Assembly: GCA_005877225.1 (NCBI GenBank)
Contig: VBPK01000183.1
Span: 1 to 9,438, forward strand
DNA length: 9,438 nucleotides
Reading direction: 5' to 3'
Source of the DNA: Nitrososphaerota archaeon
Lineage (GTDB): Archaea > Thermoproteota > Nitrososphaeria > Nitrososphaerales > Gagatemarchaeaceae
Shown here piece by piece: positions 5,344 to 9,438 of the stretch. The position numbers were made by a program, and so were the translations under genes. Under the pieces are notes generated by a model. It saw only the letters and a list, made by a program, of their open reading frames with translations. It had not been told where the DNA came from and did no database searches. Numbering within the stretch: position 1 is the stretch's first letter; each line of letters starts with the position of its first letter.

Positions 5344-5921
5344 ATTCGGAAGACTTGGAATCGCTTGGTGGCTAGGATCTTCTGGACGCGACGTCTCAGC
5401 CGCTCGAGGTCCATCTCCTCGTACATACTCTGAGGCCAATTTAGCTGCCTGCTTGCGCGACGCAGGACGCTCTGCCCGGTCTCCTCTTCGCCCTTCTGGT
5501 GGTGGACAAAGGCGGCGCAGACAAGAATAAGCCCTTGCAGGAGAAGCTTCTCGTCGCCCGAGGAGACCCTCCACAAGGCTTCGAGTGTTTCATGAGCCTC
5601 CCAGAATCTCTCTGAATTGAAGTAGCTCCTCGCCTCGGAGATGATCTCCTCCTTCGATTTGTGAGGAGGAGCCTCGTTGAGGTCGTGCACGAATTCGATT
5701 TTCGAGACAGGCTCTAGCGCCGCCTGAAGAAGGTCGAAGTCCGGTCTCGAATTCACAAAGACGTCGATCTCCAAAGCCCCGTACGAGGTCCATTTGGGGT
5801 TGCGGACGCTGCCGCCCACCGAGGTGGAGAGGGAGCGGACGCCACGAAGGAAGCCCTCCCTAGACCGAAAAGAATCCGAGGCGAGGCGTACCAGGTACCG
5901 GAGCTGCAATGACTCACGCAC
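5340..5921 (-). CDS. DUF309 domain protein with an N-terminal extension
   Basis: 193 residues from a GTG. The DUF309 core is clear at about 94-145: FNSERFWEAHETLEALWR with the conserved Phe-Trp-Glu-Ala-His-Glu block, then KLLLQGLILVCAAFVHHQKG, the second conserved helix with its paired His residues. The conserved His and acidic residues on facing helices suggest a ligand or metal site, but the biochemical role of the family is not established. Residues 1-85 (LRYLVRLASDSF, GALEIDVFVNS, FDLLQAALEPV) look like a separate small alpha/beta domain absent from minimal DUF309 proteins. The C-terminus, 150-193, is an Arg-rich helix. The start is uncertain: no clear TATA or Shine-Dalgarno site precedes it, and a tiny ORF ends 8 bp upstream. 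Confidence 0.8.
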   Translation of the reverse strand: MRESLQLRYLVRLASDSFRSREGFLRGVRSLSTSVGGSVRNPKWTSYGALEIDVFVNSRPDFDLLQAALEPVSKIEFVHDLNEAPPHKSKEEIISEARSYFNSERFWEAHETLEALWRVSSGDEKLLLQGLILVCAAFVHHQKGEEETGQSVLRRASRQLNWPQSMYEEMDLERLRRRVQKILATKRFQVFRI

Positions 5922-5929
5922 TCTGATTG

Positions 5930-6019
5930 TTAGTTATGAAGGATACCCTCTGCGCGGGTTCCCAACTCAAGATCACCATCATTCATCAGGTGGGCTATTT
6001 CGGTCATCACCCGCGCCAT
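5930..6019 (-). CDS. Possible 29-aa small ORF upstream of the DUF309 gene
   Basis: ATG to TAA, starting MARVMTEIAHLMNDG and ending AEGILHN. AGG precedes the ATG directly, and an ATTTTTG stretch (about 6041-6048) lies near TATA distance. It ends 8 bp before the GTG of the DUF309 gene, so it could be a leader peptide or a coupled small gene. There is no homology argument and the length allows chance occurrence. A TTG-started extension would lengthen it to about 54 residues. Confidence 0.2.
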   Translation of the reverse strand: MARVMTEIAHLMNDGDLELGTRAEGILHN

Positions 6020-6071
6020 CCTTCTTCTTCGGCTAGCGACAAAAATCTTCCCCCGAGAAGCCCGGTCGCCG

Positions 6072-6332
6072 CGAACGGAAGGGCGGTTCAACGGAAGTCT
6101 CAGCAAGTCCTAAGCGGGGAGTGAGGGCGTTTTCGCTGATGGAAGGGCTTGGACACTGACTGCCTGTGGTTCACCTTCACGACGCCCCGTGGAAGATGGG
6201 GCCGTCGCGGCGGTCCTGCTTCACGCAAGCGGAGTGCACGACAACAGGAATCTTTCCAGAGCTGAGGCGCTGAAGTAATTGAGGCATGGACGAGGAGCTA
6301 TGAAACCCCGCCCTCCTTTGCGACCGCCGTAG
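6072..6332 (+). pseudogene. Probable remnant of a TnpB (IS200/IS605-type) C-terminus
   Basis: One frame, interrupted by TAA at 6111 and 6276, reads GRFNGSLSKS, stop, then 54 open codons including AGSEGVFADGRAWTLTACG and PSRRPVEDGAVAAVLL, stop, then LRHGRGAMKPRPPLRPP and TAG. The order recalls the end of TnpB: a degraded version of the last RuvC motif (D-x-N-A-S-L-N-I), a short segment, a T-A-C-G motif, then a basic Pro/Arg-rich tail. No start, zinc-finger or upstream RuvC motifs remain, and no flanking element ends were identified. The assignment rests on motif order remembered from the family, without an alignment. Chance or an unrelated dead gene remains possible. Confidence 0.4.
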
Positions 6333-6400
6333 TCACCGTCAGTTCGGGTCGGCCTCCCTACCCACCCACTCACCCGCGAAGATATCGAACCGACTATGAG

Positions 6401-6407
6401 TTTATAG
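6401..6407 (+). promoter_or_regulatory. TATA box of the 159-aa gene
   Basis: TTTATAG, preceded by ATGAG, is centred about 35 bp upstream of the ATG at 6439 and predicts a leader of roughly 8 bases. No Shine-Dalgarno match is present (the bases before the ATG are CCCCCC). Confidence 0.55.
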
Positions 6408-6438
6408 CCAGCGGGGTTTCGAGGACGTCAGGCCCCCC

Positions 6439-6918
6439 ATGGTCGAGATCGATGTCACCTGCAACCTCGAGAGTTTCAGGAGGTTTCTGATAAACAGCAC
6501 CTGCAGGTCCTTCGTTCCCGAGTCGTACATGCGCGACCCTGAGGTCTTTCCTGAGAAGGAAGAAGAGCCTGGCTCTATCTACATCGAGGCGGCGGACAAG
6601 GTCACGCTGAAGAAGATCAGGGACATTACTTTCATCAACGCGAGGGACATACTCGGAATCATCTACACCTCGAAGAGTGGCAACAGCAGGCTGAAGTGGA
6701 GGCAGCTCAGAGGGAGGATCGGACGAGTGAACGGAGATGCCTCGACGAACAGCCTCGTTAACCTCTCGATGGCCAGGGTGATAACGCCTGAGTATGTGGA
6801 GGAGCTGATGGCCACCTCGGCGCAGGGGACACCCGCGGGGGAGAGTGTCCAGCCGCAGGACGAGGAGGGTGTGGAGCCTCAGCAGGCGAACCTCCCCTCC
6901 GAAGCGCAGGGCGAGTAG
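6439..6918 (+). CDS. Hypothetical protein with an acidic, probably disordered C-terminus
   Basis: 159 residues, no membrane segment. Residues 1-122 look folded (EIDVTCNLESFRRFLINSTCRSFV; GSIYIEAADKVTLKKIRDITFINARDILGIIY; SRLKWRQLRGRIGRVNGD; then ARVITPEYVEELM). Residues 125-159 are Gln/Glu/Pro-rich and likely disordered. Two cysteines (C8, C22) are too few to argue for a metal site. I recognise no family. Start: the first ATG after a good TATA box. Oddity: after the TAG the same frame stays open for 27 codons and begins KKKKKEEERT, a strongly biased run that would suit a charged tail, so the stop may be a recent nonsense change (GAG to TAG). The next gene has its own promoter. Confidence 0.75.
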   Translation: MVEIDVTCNLESFRRFLINSTCRSFVPESYMRDPEVFPEKEEEPGSIYIEAADKVTLKKIRDITFINARDILGIIYTSKSGNSRLKWRQLRGRIGRVNGDASTNSLVNLSMARVITPEYVEELMATSAQGTPAGESVQPQDEEGVEPQQANLPSEAQGE

Positions 6919-6990
6919 AAGAAAAAGAAGAAGGAGGAGGAGCGAACCCTGCATCAAAATACTGCGGCGACGAGCGTTCTCCGAACTCAT

Positions 6991-6997
6991 TTTATAC
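6991..6997 (+). promoter_or_regulatory. TATA box of the arcadin-1-like gene
   Basis: TTTATAC, centred 27 bp upstream of the ATG at 7021, is the best-placed TATA element in the window. It implies transcription starting at the ATG itself. Confidence 0.62.
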
Positions 6998-7020
6998 CCT
7001 AGAATCGGGGACGCTACCCC

Positions 7021-7356
7021 ATGACAAGGGTGAGAGTTCAGCGAATAAGCAGCGTCCCGGACCCGCTCACGGGAATGCCGTCGAAACAAATCGAGCTTGT
7101 CGAGCTAAGGGAGAGGGGACAGGTGAACCAGTTCGCGGGCACAGACGAGGGGAGAGTAATCCAGGGGATAATTTCGCAGTTCCAGTCGATGGGCTTTGTC
7201 CCACAGGTGAGGGAGATGGGTTTCGCGAAGATCGTGATGGTCCTCACTGAGACGGAGTACGACATGCTTGGAGTGAGGCTTGACGTCAACGAGATATACG
7301 AGCTCGAAATCAGGAACGGCTCGCTGTCTCTAAGGAAGTACACCGAAGGAACGTAA
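7021..7356 (+). CDS. Small conserved-looking protein, possibly arcadin-1-like
   Basis: 111 residues with no signal peptide or membrane helix. Layout: an N-terminal strand (TRVRVQRISSV), DPLTGMPSKQIELVELRE (14-31), a helix (EGRVIQGIISQFQSMGF, 43-59), a strand (AKIVMVLT, 69-76), then TETEYDMLGVRLDVNEIYELEI (76-97). The last segment matches the 'LTxEEYExLG-hinge-Val-Asn/Gly-Asp-xx-Leu-Glu-Ile' pattern seen in arcadin-1-like and similar beta-rich archaeal proteins. Arcadin-1 was described as a partner encoded near crenactin, but no actin or other arcadin gene is visible here, so a cytoskeletal role is speculative. The start is strongly supported by the TATA box 27 bp upstream; no Shine-Dalgarno site is needed. 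The 32-bp gap to the peroxiredoxin gene would allow co-transcription. Confidence 0.8.
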   Translation: MTRVRVQRISSVPDPLTGMPSKQIELVELRERGQVNQFAGTDEGRVIQGIISQFQSMGFVPQVREMGFAKIVMVLTETEYDMLGVRLDVNEIYELEIRNGSLSLRKYTEGT

Positions 7357-7388
7357 GGGTTAACTCCCGGCAAGAGGTCGCCGCACCA

Positions 7389-7850
7389 ATGAAGGTTAAG
7401 GTAGGGGACAGAGCTCCAGACTTCACCCTTCCCGACCAGTCGGGGGAGGTCGTCTCTCTGAAAGACTTTCTCGGGAAACGGAGCATAGTGCTGTACTTCT
7501 ACCCGAAGGACTTCACGGTCGGCTGCACCACCGAAACGAAGTCATTCAGCGAGCGGTACGAGGAGTTCAAGGAGTTGGGAGCCGAGGTAATCGGTGTGAG
7601 CTCCGACACTGTCGAGTCACACGAGAGCTTCGCCTCGGAGTGCAACGCGTCTTTCACACTACTGAGCGACGAGGGAGAGAGGGTGAGAAGCCTTTACGGG
7701 GTCGAGTCCTCCCTAGGGCTGATACCAGGAAGAGTCACGTACATCATCGATAGGAGTGGTATCGTAAGGCACATCTTTGCCTCCCAGCTCAATCCGAAAA
7801 AGCACGTTAAGGAGGCAGTGGAGACTCTCAGAACCATAACGAGTAACTGA
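7389..7850 (+). CDS. bcp: Peroxiredoxin, Bcp/PrxQ type
   Basis: 153 residues, the normal length. It reduces hydrogen peroxide and organic hydroperoxides in the cytoplasm with electrons from thioredoxin-like donors. Seen: the entry motif VKVGDRAPDFTLPDQ, the active site YPKDFTVGCTTE with Pro39, Thr43 and peroxidatic Cys46 (P-x-x-x-T-x-x-C), the segment VIGVSSDTVESHESF, and GRVTYIIDRSG with the conserved Arg115. The usual PrxQ resolving Cys five residues after Cys46 is Lys51 here; the only other Cys is Cys85 in FASECNASFTLLSD, so it is either a 1-Cys enzyme or uses Cys85. ATG at 7389 is preceded at 11 bases by GAGGT, a plausible Shine-Dalgarno site. It may be transcribed from the arcadin-1-like promoter. 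Confidence 0.92.
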   Translation: MKVKVGDRAPDFTLPDQSGEVVSLKDFLGKRSIVLYFYPKDFTVGCTTETKSFSERYEEFKELGAEVIGVSSDTVESHESFASECNASFTLLSDEGERVRSLYGVESSLGLIPGRVTYIIDRSGIVRHIFASQLNPKKHVKEAVETLRTITSN

Positions 7851-7871
7851 GAAGACATGCAAGAAATCTGA

Positions 7872-7892
7872 GTTTCTACTCCATATTTCTTA
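7872..7892 (+). terminator. T-rich putative terminator after the peroxiredoxin gene
   Basis: A T-rich stretch, GTTTCTACTCCATATTTCTT, begins about 20 bp past the stop, followed by an inverted repeat. Archaeal termination commonly needs only T-rich non-template DNA, and this is the only such stretch nearby, but the runs are short. Confidence 0.3.
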
Positions 7893-7936
7893 ATTAGCAA
7901 TTCCGCTAATCGCAACGACGGCGCATTAATCGTTGC
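7893..7936. repeat. Two adjacent inverted repeats upstream of the 51-aa gene
   Basis: ATTAGC (7893-7898) pairs with GCTAAT (7905-7910) across 6 bases. GCAACGA (7912-7918) pairs with TCGTTGC (7930-7936) across 11 bases. Both arms are perfect. The second encloses the TATA-like element of the next gene, so it could act as an operator; in RNA the two could form a double hairpin. Confidence 0.5.
7924..7930 (+). promoter_or_regulatory. TATA-like element of the 51-aa gene
   Basis: CATTAAT, centred 30 bp upstream of the ATG at 7957, lies between the arms of a 7-bp inverted repeat. The consensus match is moderate. Confidence 0.35.
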
Positions 7937-7956
7937 AGACAGTAACCGAGCTTAGG

Positions 7957-8112
7957 ATGGCACTCACCAAGATCGAGAGCGCGTCTTATCGAAAAGAGAG
8001 GAGTGGCATCACCTTCGCGAGGTTTGTCCTCTTCCAGCTGAGCGAAATCGTGGCGACGGATAGGCTCGTCGTATCCGACGAGGCCGTCAAGGTCCTGGAC
8101 ACAAAGGAATAA
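7957..8112 (+). CDS. 51-aa hypothetical protein
   Basis: A complete ATG-TAA ORF, MALTKIESASYRKERSG to VKVLDTKE. The sequence is not low-complexity: a basic N-terminus, then ITFARFVLFQLSEIVATDRL, an amphipathic helix, and VVSDEAVKVL, a second short helix. A TTG at 7933 would add eight residues but would place the start inside the inverted-repeat arm, so ATG is preferred with the TATA-like element 30 bp upstream. The stop is 33 bp before the SGNH hydrolase start and in the same frame, so co-transcription is likely. No family is recognised; small size and helical pattern would suit a binding or regulatory protein. Confidence 0.6.
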   Translation: MALTKIESASYRKERSGITFARFVLFQLSEIVATDRLVVSDEAVKVLDTKE

Positions 8113-8145
8113 ACGAAGAGAGCTGCACCATGCCGACGAACCCTC

Positions 8146-8763
8146 TTGAACCTCCCTCTAAAAATCGTCGGCCTGGGTGATTCCACAACCGCAGGCACAC
8201 CGGGTTTTGAGTCCCCCCTCGAGGCCCCCCCGGACGGTCGGGGAGACGTCGAGAGCCAGTACGCCTACTGGATGATGAAGCTCCATCCCGAATGGCTCGT
8301 CCTTAATCGAGGCATCAACGGCCAGAGGTCGGATGAGATCCGTGAAAGGCTTGAACGAGACGTCCTGCGAGAGGAGTGCGATTACGCAATTATCCTCGCG
8401 GGCGTGAATGACCTCTACCAGGGGCGCACCTTGGACTCGATCGAGGAGAATCTTGTGGCAATGCACAAGCGGTCGATCAGAGCCGGAATCCGAACCGTCG
8501 CCGCGACCGTACTGCCGTACAACACCATGAGCCAAGCTGATTACAAATCCCTTGCGGCGCTCAACGACTGGATAAGGAGGGTCTCGCATATTATGGGCAC
8601 GCTCTTCTGCGACACATACGCCGCCGTCTCCGACCCACACAACCCGACAAAGCTGGCGAGTTCTCCGGACGGCCTTCATCCGGACCCTTCGGGCTACAGG
8701 AGGATGGGGGAAGCGCTCGCCCGAGTGATCGAAGAGAGCCAGGTTCGCGACTTCACGGAGTAG
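8146..8763 (+). CDS. SGNH/GDSL-family hydrolase (esterase-like)
   Basis: 205 residues, with all four SGNH blocks. Block I is IVGLGDSTTAG with nucleophile Ser13. Block II is NRGINGQRSDE with the oxyanion Gly56 or Gly59 region. Block III is LAGVNDLYQG with Asn88. Block V is SSPDGLHPDPSGY with Asp175 and His178 as the catalytic pair. These enzymes hydrolyse ester or acetyl groups on small lipids, carbohydrates or acyl-CoA-derived substrates; the specific substrate is not predictable. No signal peptide is present, so the enzyme is cytoplasmic. Start: TTG at 8146 is the only usable start in frame after the upstream stop and puts block I at the usual N-terminal position; the ATG at 8130 is out of frame and ends quickly. 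No Shine-Dalgarno site is evident. Confidence 0.88.
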   Translation: MNLPLKIVGLGDSTTAGTPGFESPLEAPPDGRGDVESQYAYWMMKLHPEWLVLNRGINGQRSDEIRERLERDVLREECDYAIILAGVNDLYQGRTLDSIEENLVAMHKRSIRAGIRTVAATVLPYNTMSQADYKSLAALNDWIRRVSHIMGTLFCDTYAAVSDPHNPTKLASSPDGLHPDPSGYRRMGEALARVIEESQVRDFTE

Positions 8764-8839
8764 GTCGGAAAACCGAAGACTAGATTCGGGTTAGCGAAGC
8801 ATTGTACTCGGGAAGCTGACTTCTACAGGGTTGCTGGGG

Positions 8840-8928
8840 TGCGGCCGCCGGGATTTGAACCCGGGCAAGGGGCTCTCTCCTCATGAGAATGGGAAGCCCC
8901 CATCCTAACCAGGCTGGATCACGGCCGC
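8840..8928 (-). tRNA. tRNA-Gly (anticodon CCC), with intron
   Basis: On the minus strand: acceptor GCGGCCG/CGGCCGC (7 bp, perfect), TG, D stem ATCC/GGAT with loop AGCCTGGTTA, anticodon stem GGGGC/GCCCC, variable loop TTGC, T stem CCGGG/CCCGG with loop TTCAAAT, and discriminator A. CCA is not encoded (CCC follows the A). With the 15-nt intron removed, the anticodon loop is TTCCCAA, giving anticodon CCC (complement of 8891-8893). Mature length is 74 nt. The T-loop and acceptor stem match archaeal glycine tRNAs. Confidence 0.95.
8875..8889 (-). other. 15-nt intron of tRNA-Gly(CCC)
   Basis: The intron TTCTCATGAGGAGAG lies between positions 37 and 38. The region folds as a canonical bulge-helix-bulge: central helix TTCC/GGAG, 5' bulge CAT cut after CA, 3' bulge AGA cut after AG, and a short intron helix TC/GA. 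Both predicted cuts give exactly this intron and restore a 7-base anticodon loop, so archaeal splicing endonuclease should remove it. Confidence 0.88.
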
Positions 8929-9033
8929 ACGAACCCTGGACTTTCTTTGATGCGGATCTTGACGCGCAGGCACTATGACACTGGTGTGAAGGCAGCAAGA
9001 GAGACGGGATCGACGCGTTGAGTTTGTGGCTCC

Positions 9034-9046
9034 AACCAGATTGGTT
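9034..9046. repeat. Short palindrome upstream of the 92-aa ORF
   Basis: AACCA-GAT-TGGTT, with perfect 5-bp arms, ends about 6 bp before a TATA-like element. It is short enough to be chance, but it sits where an operator would. Confidence 0.3.
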
Positions 9047-9052
9047 TCGACC

Positions 9053-9060
9053 TTTATGAG
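9053..9060 (+). promoter_or_regulatory. TATA-like element of the rightmost ORF
   Basis: TTTATGAG, within ACCTTTATGAGAC, predicts a transcript starting near 9083 and a leader of about 26-29 bases before the GTG/ATG at 9109-9114. AGGGTG just before the start could serve as a ribosome site but is very close. Confidence 0.35.
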
Positions 9061-9111
9061 ACTTCTTCAGACTAAAGGCATCGATGAGAGACGCCTGAAA
9101 GCTAGGGTGTG

Positions 9112-9390
9112 ATGATACATACTCAAGATGATGAAACAGAAGGCAGGTCTTATCGGAAGAGGGTTGCCTCGTTAGATGATTACAACTTCATTTCAGCAGT
9201 TGTGAAGAAACCTGGCATCGCAAAACCCTTAGCCCACGGAACCATTGCGATTCGTCATAACCCTGTCAGTCTTCTGCGCCAAATCAAGAGCGATGTTTCA
9301 GAACTAGGGGAGAGACTCATTGGAATCCCGCACGCCGCACCAACTCTCCCAGCCCCGAACAAGAAACGCTATAAGGGAAATCGTAACTGA
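9112..9390 (+). CDS. Hypothetical protein, base composition unlike its neighbours
   Basis: 92 residues from ATG; the GTG directly before it would add one. Sequence features: a polar start (IHTQDDETEGRSYRKR), DDYNFISAVVKKPG, then PLAHGTIAIRHNPVSLLRQIKSDVSELGERLIG, and a Pro/Lys-rich basic tail (PTLPAPNKKRYKGNRN). No signal peptide or membrane helix and no family I recognise; the basic tail could bind nucleic acid. The DNA is visibly A+T-richer than the genes to its left, with more codons ending in A or T, which may mean a different origin. It lies beside tRNA-Gly, but on the 5' side of that gene, whereas integrases usually use the 3' end. A further open frame begins right after it. Confidence 0.55.
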   Translation: MIHTQDDETEGRSYRKRVASLDDYNFISAVVKKPGIAKPLAHGTIAIRHNPVSLLRQIKSDVSELGERLIGIPHAAPTLPAPNKKRYKGNRN

Positions 9391-9398
9391 CGAAAACC

Positions 9399-9438
9399 GT
9401 GCAAAAGAACCTGCTTGAGAGCCTCGCCCCCAGGCTGA
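9399..9438 (+). CDS. Possible start of a further ORF, cut by the window end
   Basis: A GTG at 9399, 8 bases after the previous stop, opens a frame (VQKNLLESLAPRL) that runs to the window edge. Thirteen codons cannot be classified; the tight spacing is the only support. Confidence 0.15.
   Translation, partial: MQKNLLESLAPRL

Larger units (their letters stand above)
5922..6438. other. 517-bp interval without an intact gene
   Basis: Neither strand carries a convincing intact gene. The interval holds a 29-codon minus-strand ORF next to the DUF309 gene, a plus-strand frame that looks like a degraded TnpB tail, hairpin-forming segments (for example GACGCCCC paired with GGGG-C-CGTC at 6181-6206, and GAAGG/CCTTC enclosing about 6142-6180), a C-rich stretch (6350-6375), and a good TATA box at 6401-6407 for the next gene. 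The conserved cores of RNase P RNA and SRP RNA were looked for and not seen. Confidence 0.6.

Noticed and set aside
6143..6165. C/D-box-like RNA (TGATGGA ... CTGA)
   Set aside because: The C box is imperfect, there is no internal C'/D' pair and no terminal stem; the motif is too short to stand alone.
5922..6438. RNase P RNA or SRP RNA in the gene-free interval
   Set aside because: The conserved core sequences of both RNAs were sought on both strands and not found, so the hairpins alone do not support either call.
6394..7089. 231-aa open frame on the minus strand with a poly-Leu run
   Set aside because: The Leu run is the complement of the purine-rich AAG/GAG stretch after the 159-aa gene; the rest is antisense to two better-supported genes with TATA boxes.
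8158..8679. 173-aa open frame on the minus strand
   Set aside because: Antisense to the SGNH hydrolase, whose catalytic blocks are all in order.
8929..9438. Integrated element attached at the tRNA 3' end
   Set aside because: The A+T-rich segment lies on the 5' side of the tRNA, and no integrase or repeated tRNA fragment is seen in the window.

Overview
The window is archaeal. The main signs are TATA-type promoter elements centred about 27-32 nt upstream of start codons with almost no leader; a tRNA-Gly whose 15-nt intron sits at the canonical 37/38 site inside a bulge-helix-bulge fold; no encoded CCA; TrmB-type regulators; TTG and GTG starts; and very compact spacing. The DNA is fairly GC-rich. 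The gene mix (TrmB regulators, an arcadin-1-like protein, a DUF309 protein, a small TatA) would suit a Thermoproteota/Nitrososphaeria-type archaeon, but the lineage is inference.

Left part (1-2633): a VOC/glyoxalase-fold protein overlaps a small membrane protein. A short tatA, missed by size-limited ORF calling, lies on the opposite strand. Divergent from tatA is a TrmB-family regulator, which converges on a membrane-anchored winged-helix regulator; their stop codons share one CTAG. Both regulator genes have an imperfect 13-14-bp tandem repeat just upstream of the TATA box, possibly autoregulatory operators.

Centre (2698-5921): a secreted or surface protein on the minus strand (signal peptide, Ser/Thr/Glu/Cys-rich stalk, beta-rich domains with sequons, C-terminal membrane anchor) is split by an apparent frameshift near 3560-3570. 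It diverges, over a single shared TATA-like element, from a coupled three-gene cassette of unknown function: a winged-helix protein, a CxxC protein and a four-helix membrane protein. The cassette converges on a DUF309 gene, again with a shared CTAG stop.

Right part (5922-9438): about 500 bp without an intact gene carries what looks like a decayed TnpB C-terminus and several hairpins. Next come an unknown acidic-tailed protein (with an in-frame KKKKKEEE tail after its stop), an arcadin-1-like protein, a peroxiredoxin of the Bcp/PrxQ type, a 51-aa unknown protein behind two inverted repeats, an SGNH hydrolase, the intron-containing tRNA-Gly(CCC) on the minus strand, and an A+T-richer tail with an unrecognised 92-93-aa ORF.

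No single pathway ties the window together. The clearest functional themes are transcription control (three winged-helix proteins, one membrane-tethered), cell envelope and export (TatA, surface protein, small membrane proteins) and peroxide defence. No CRISPR array, rRNA or intact transposon is visible.
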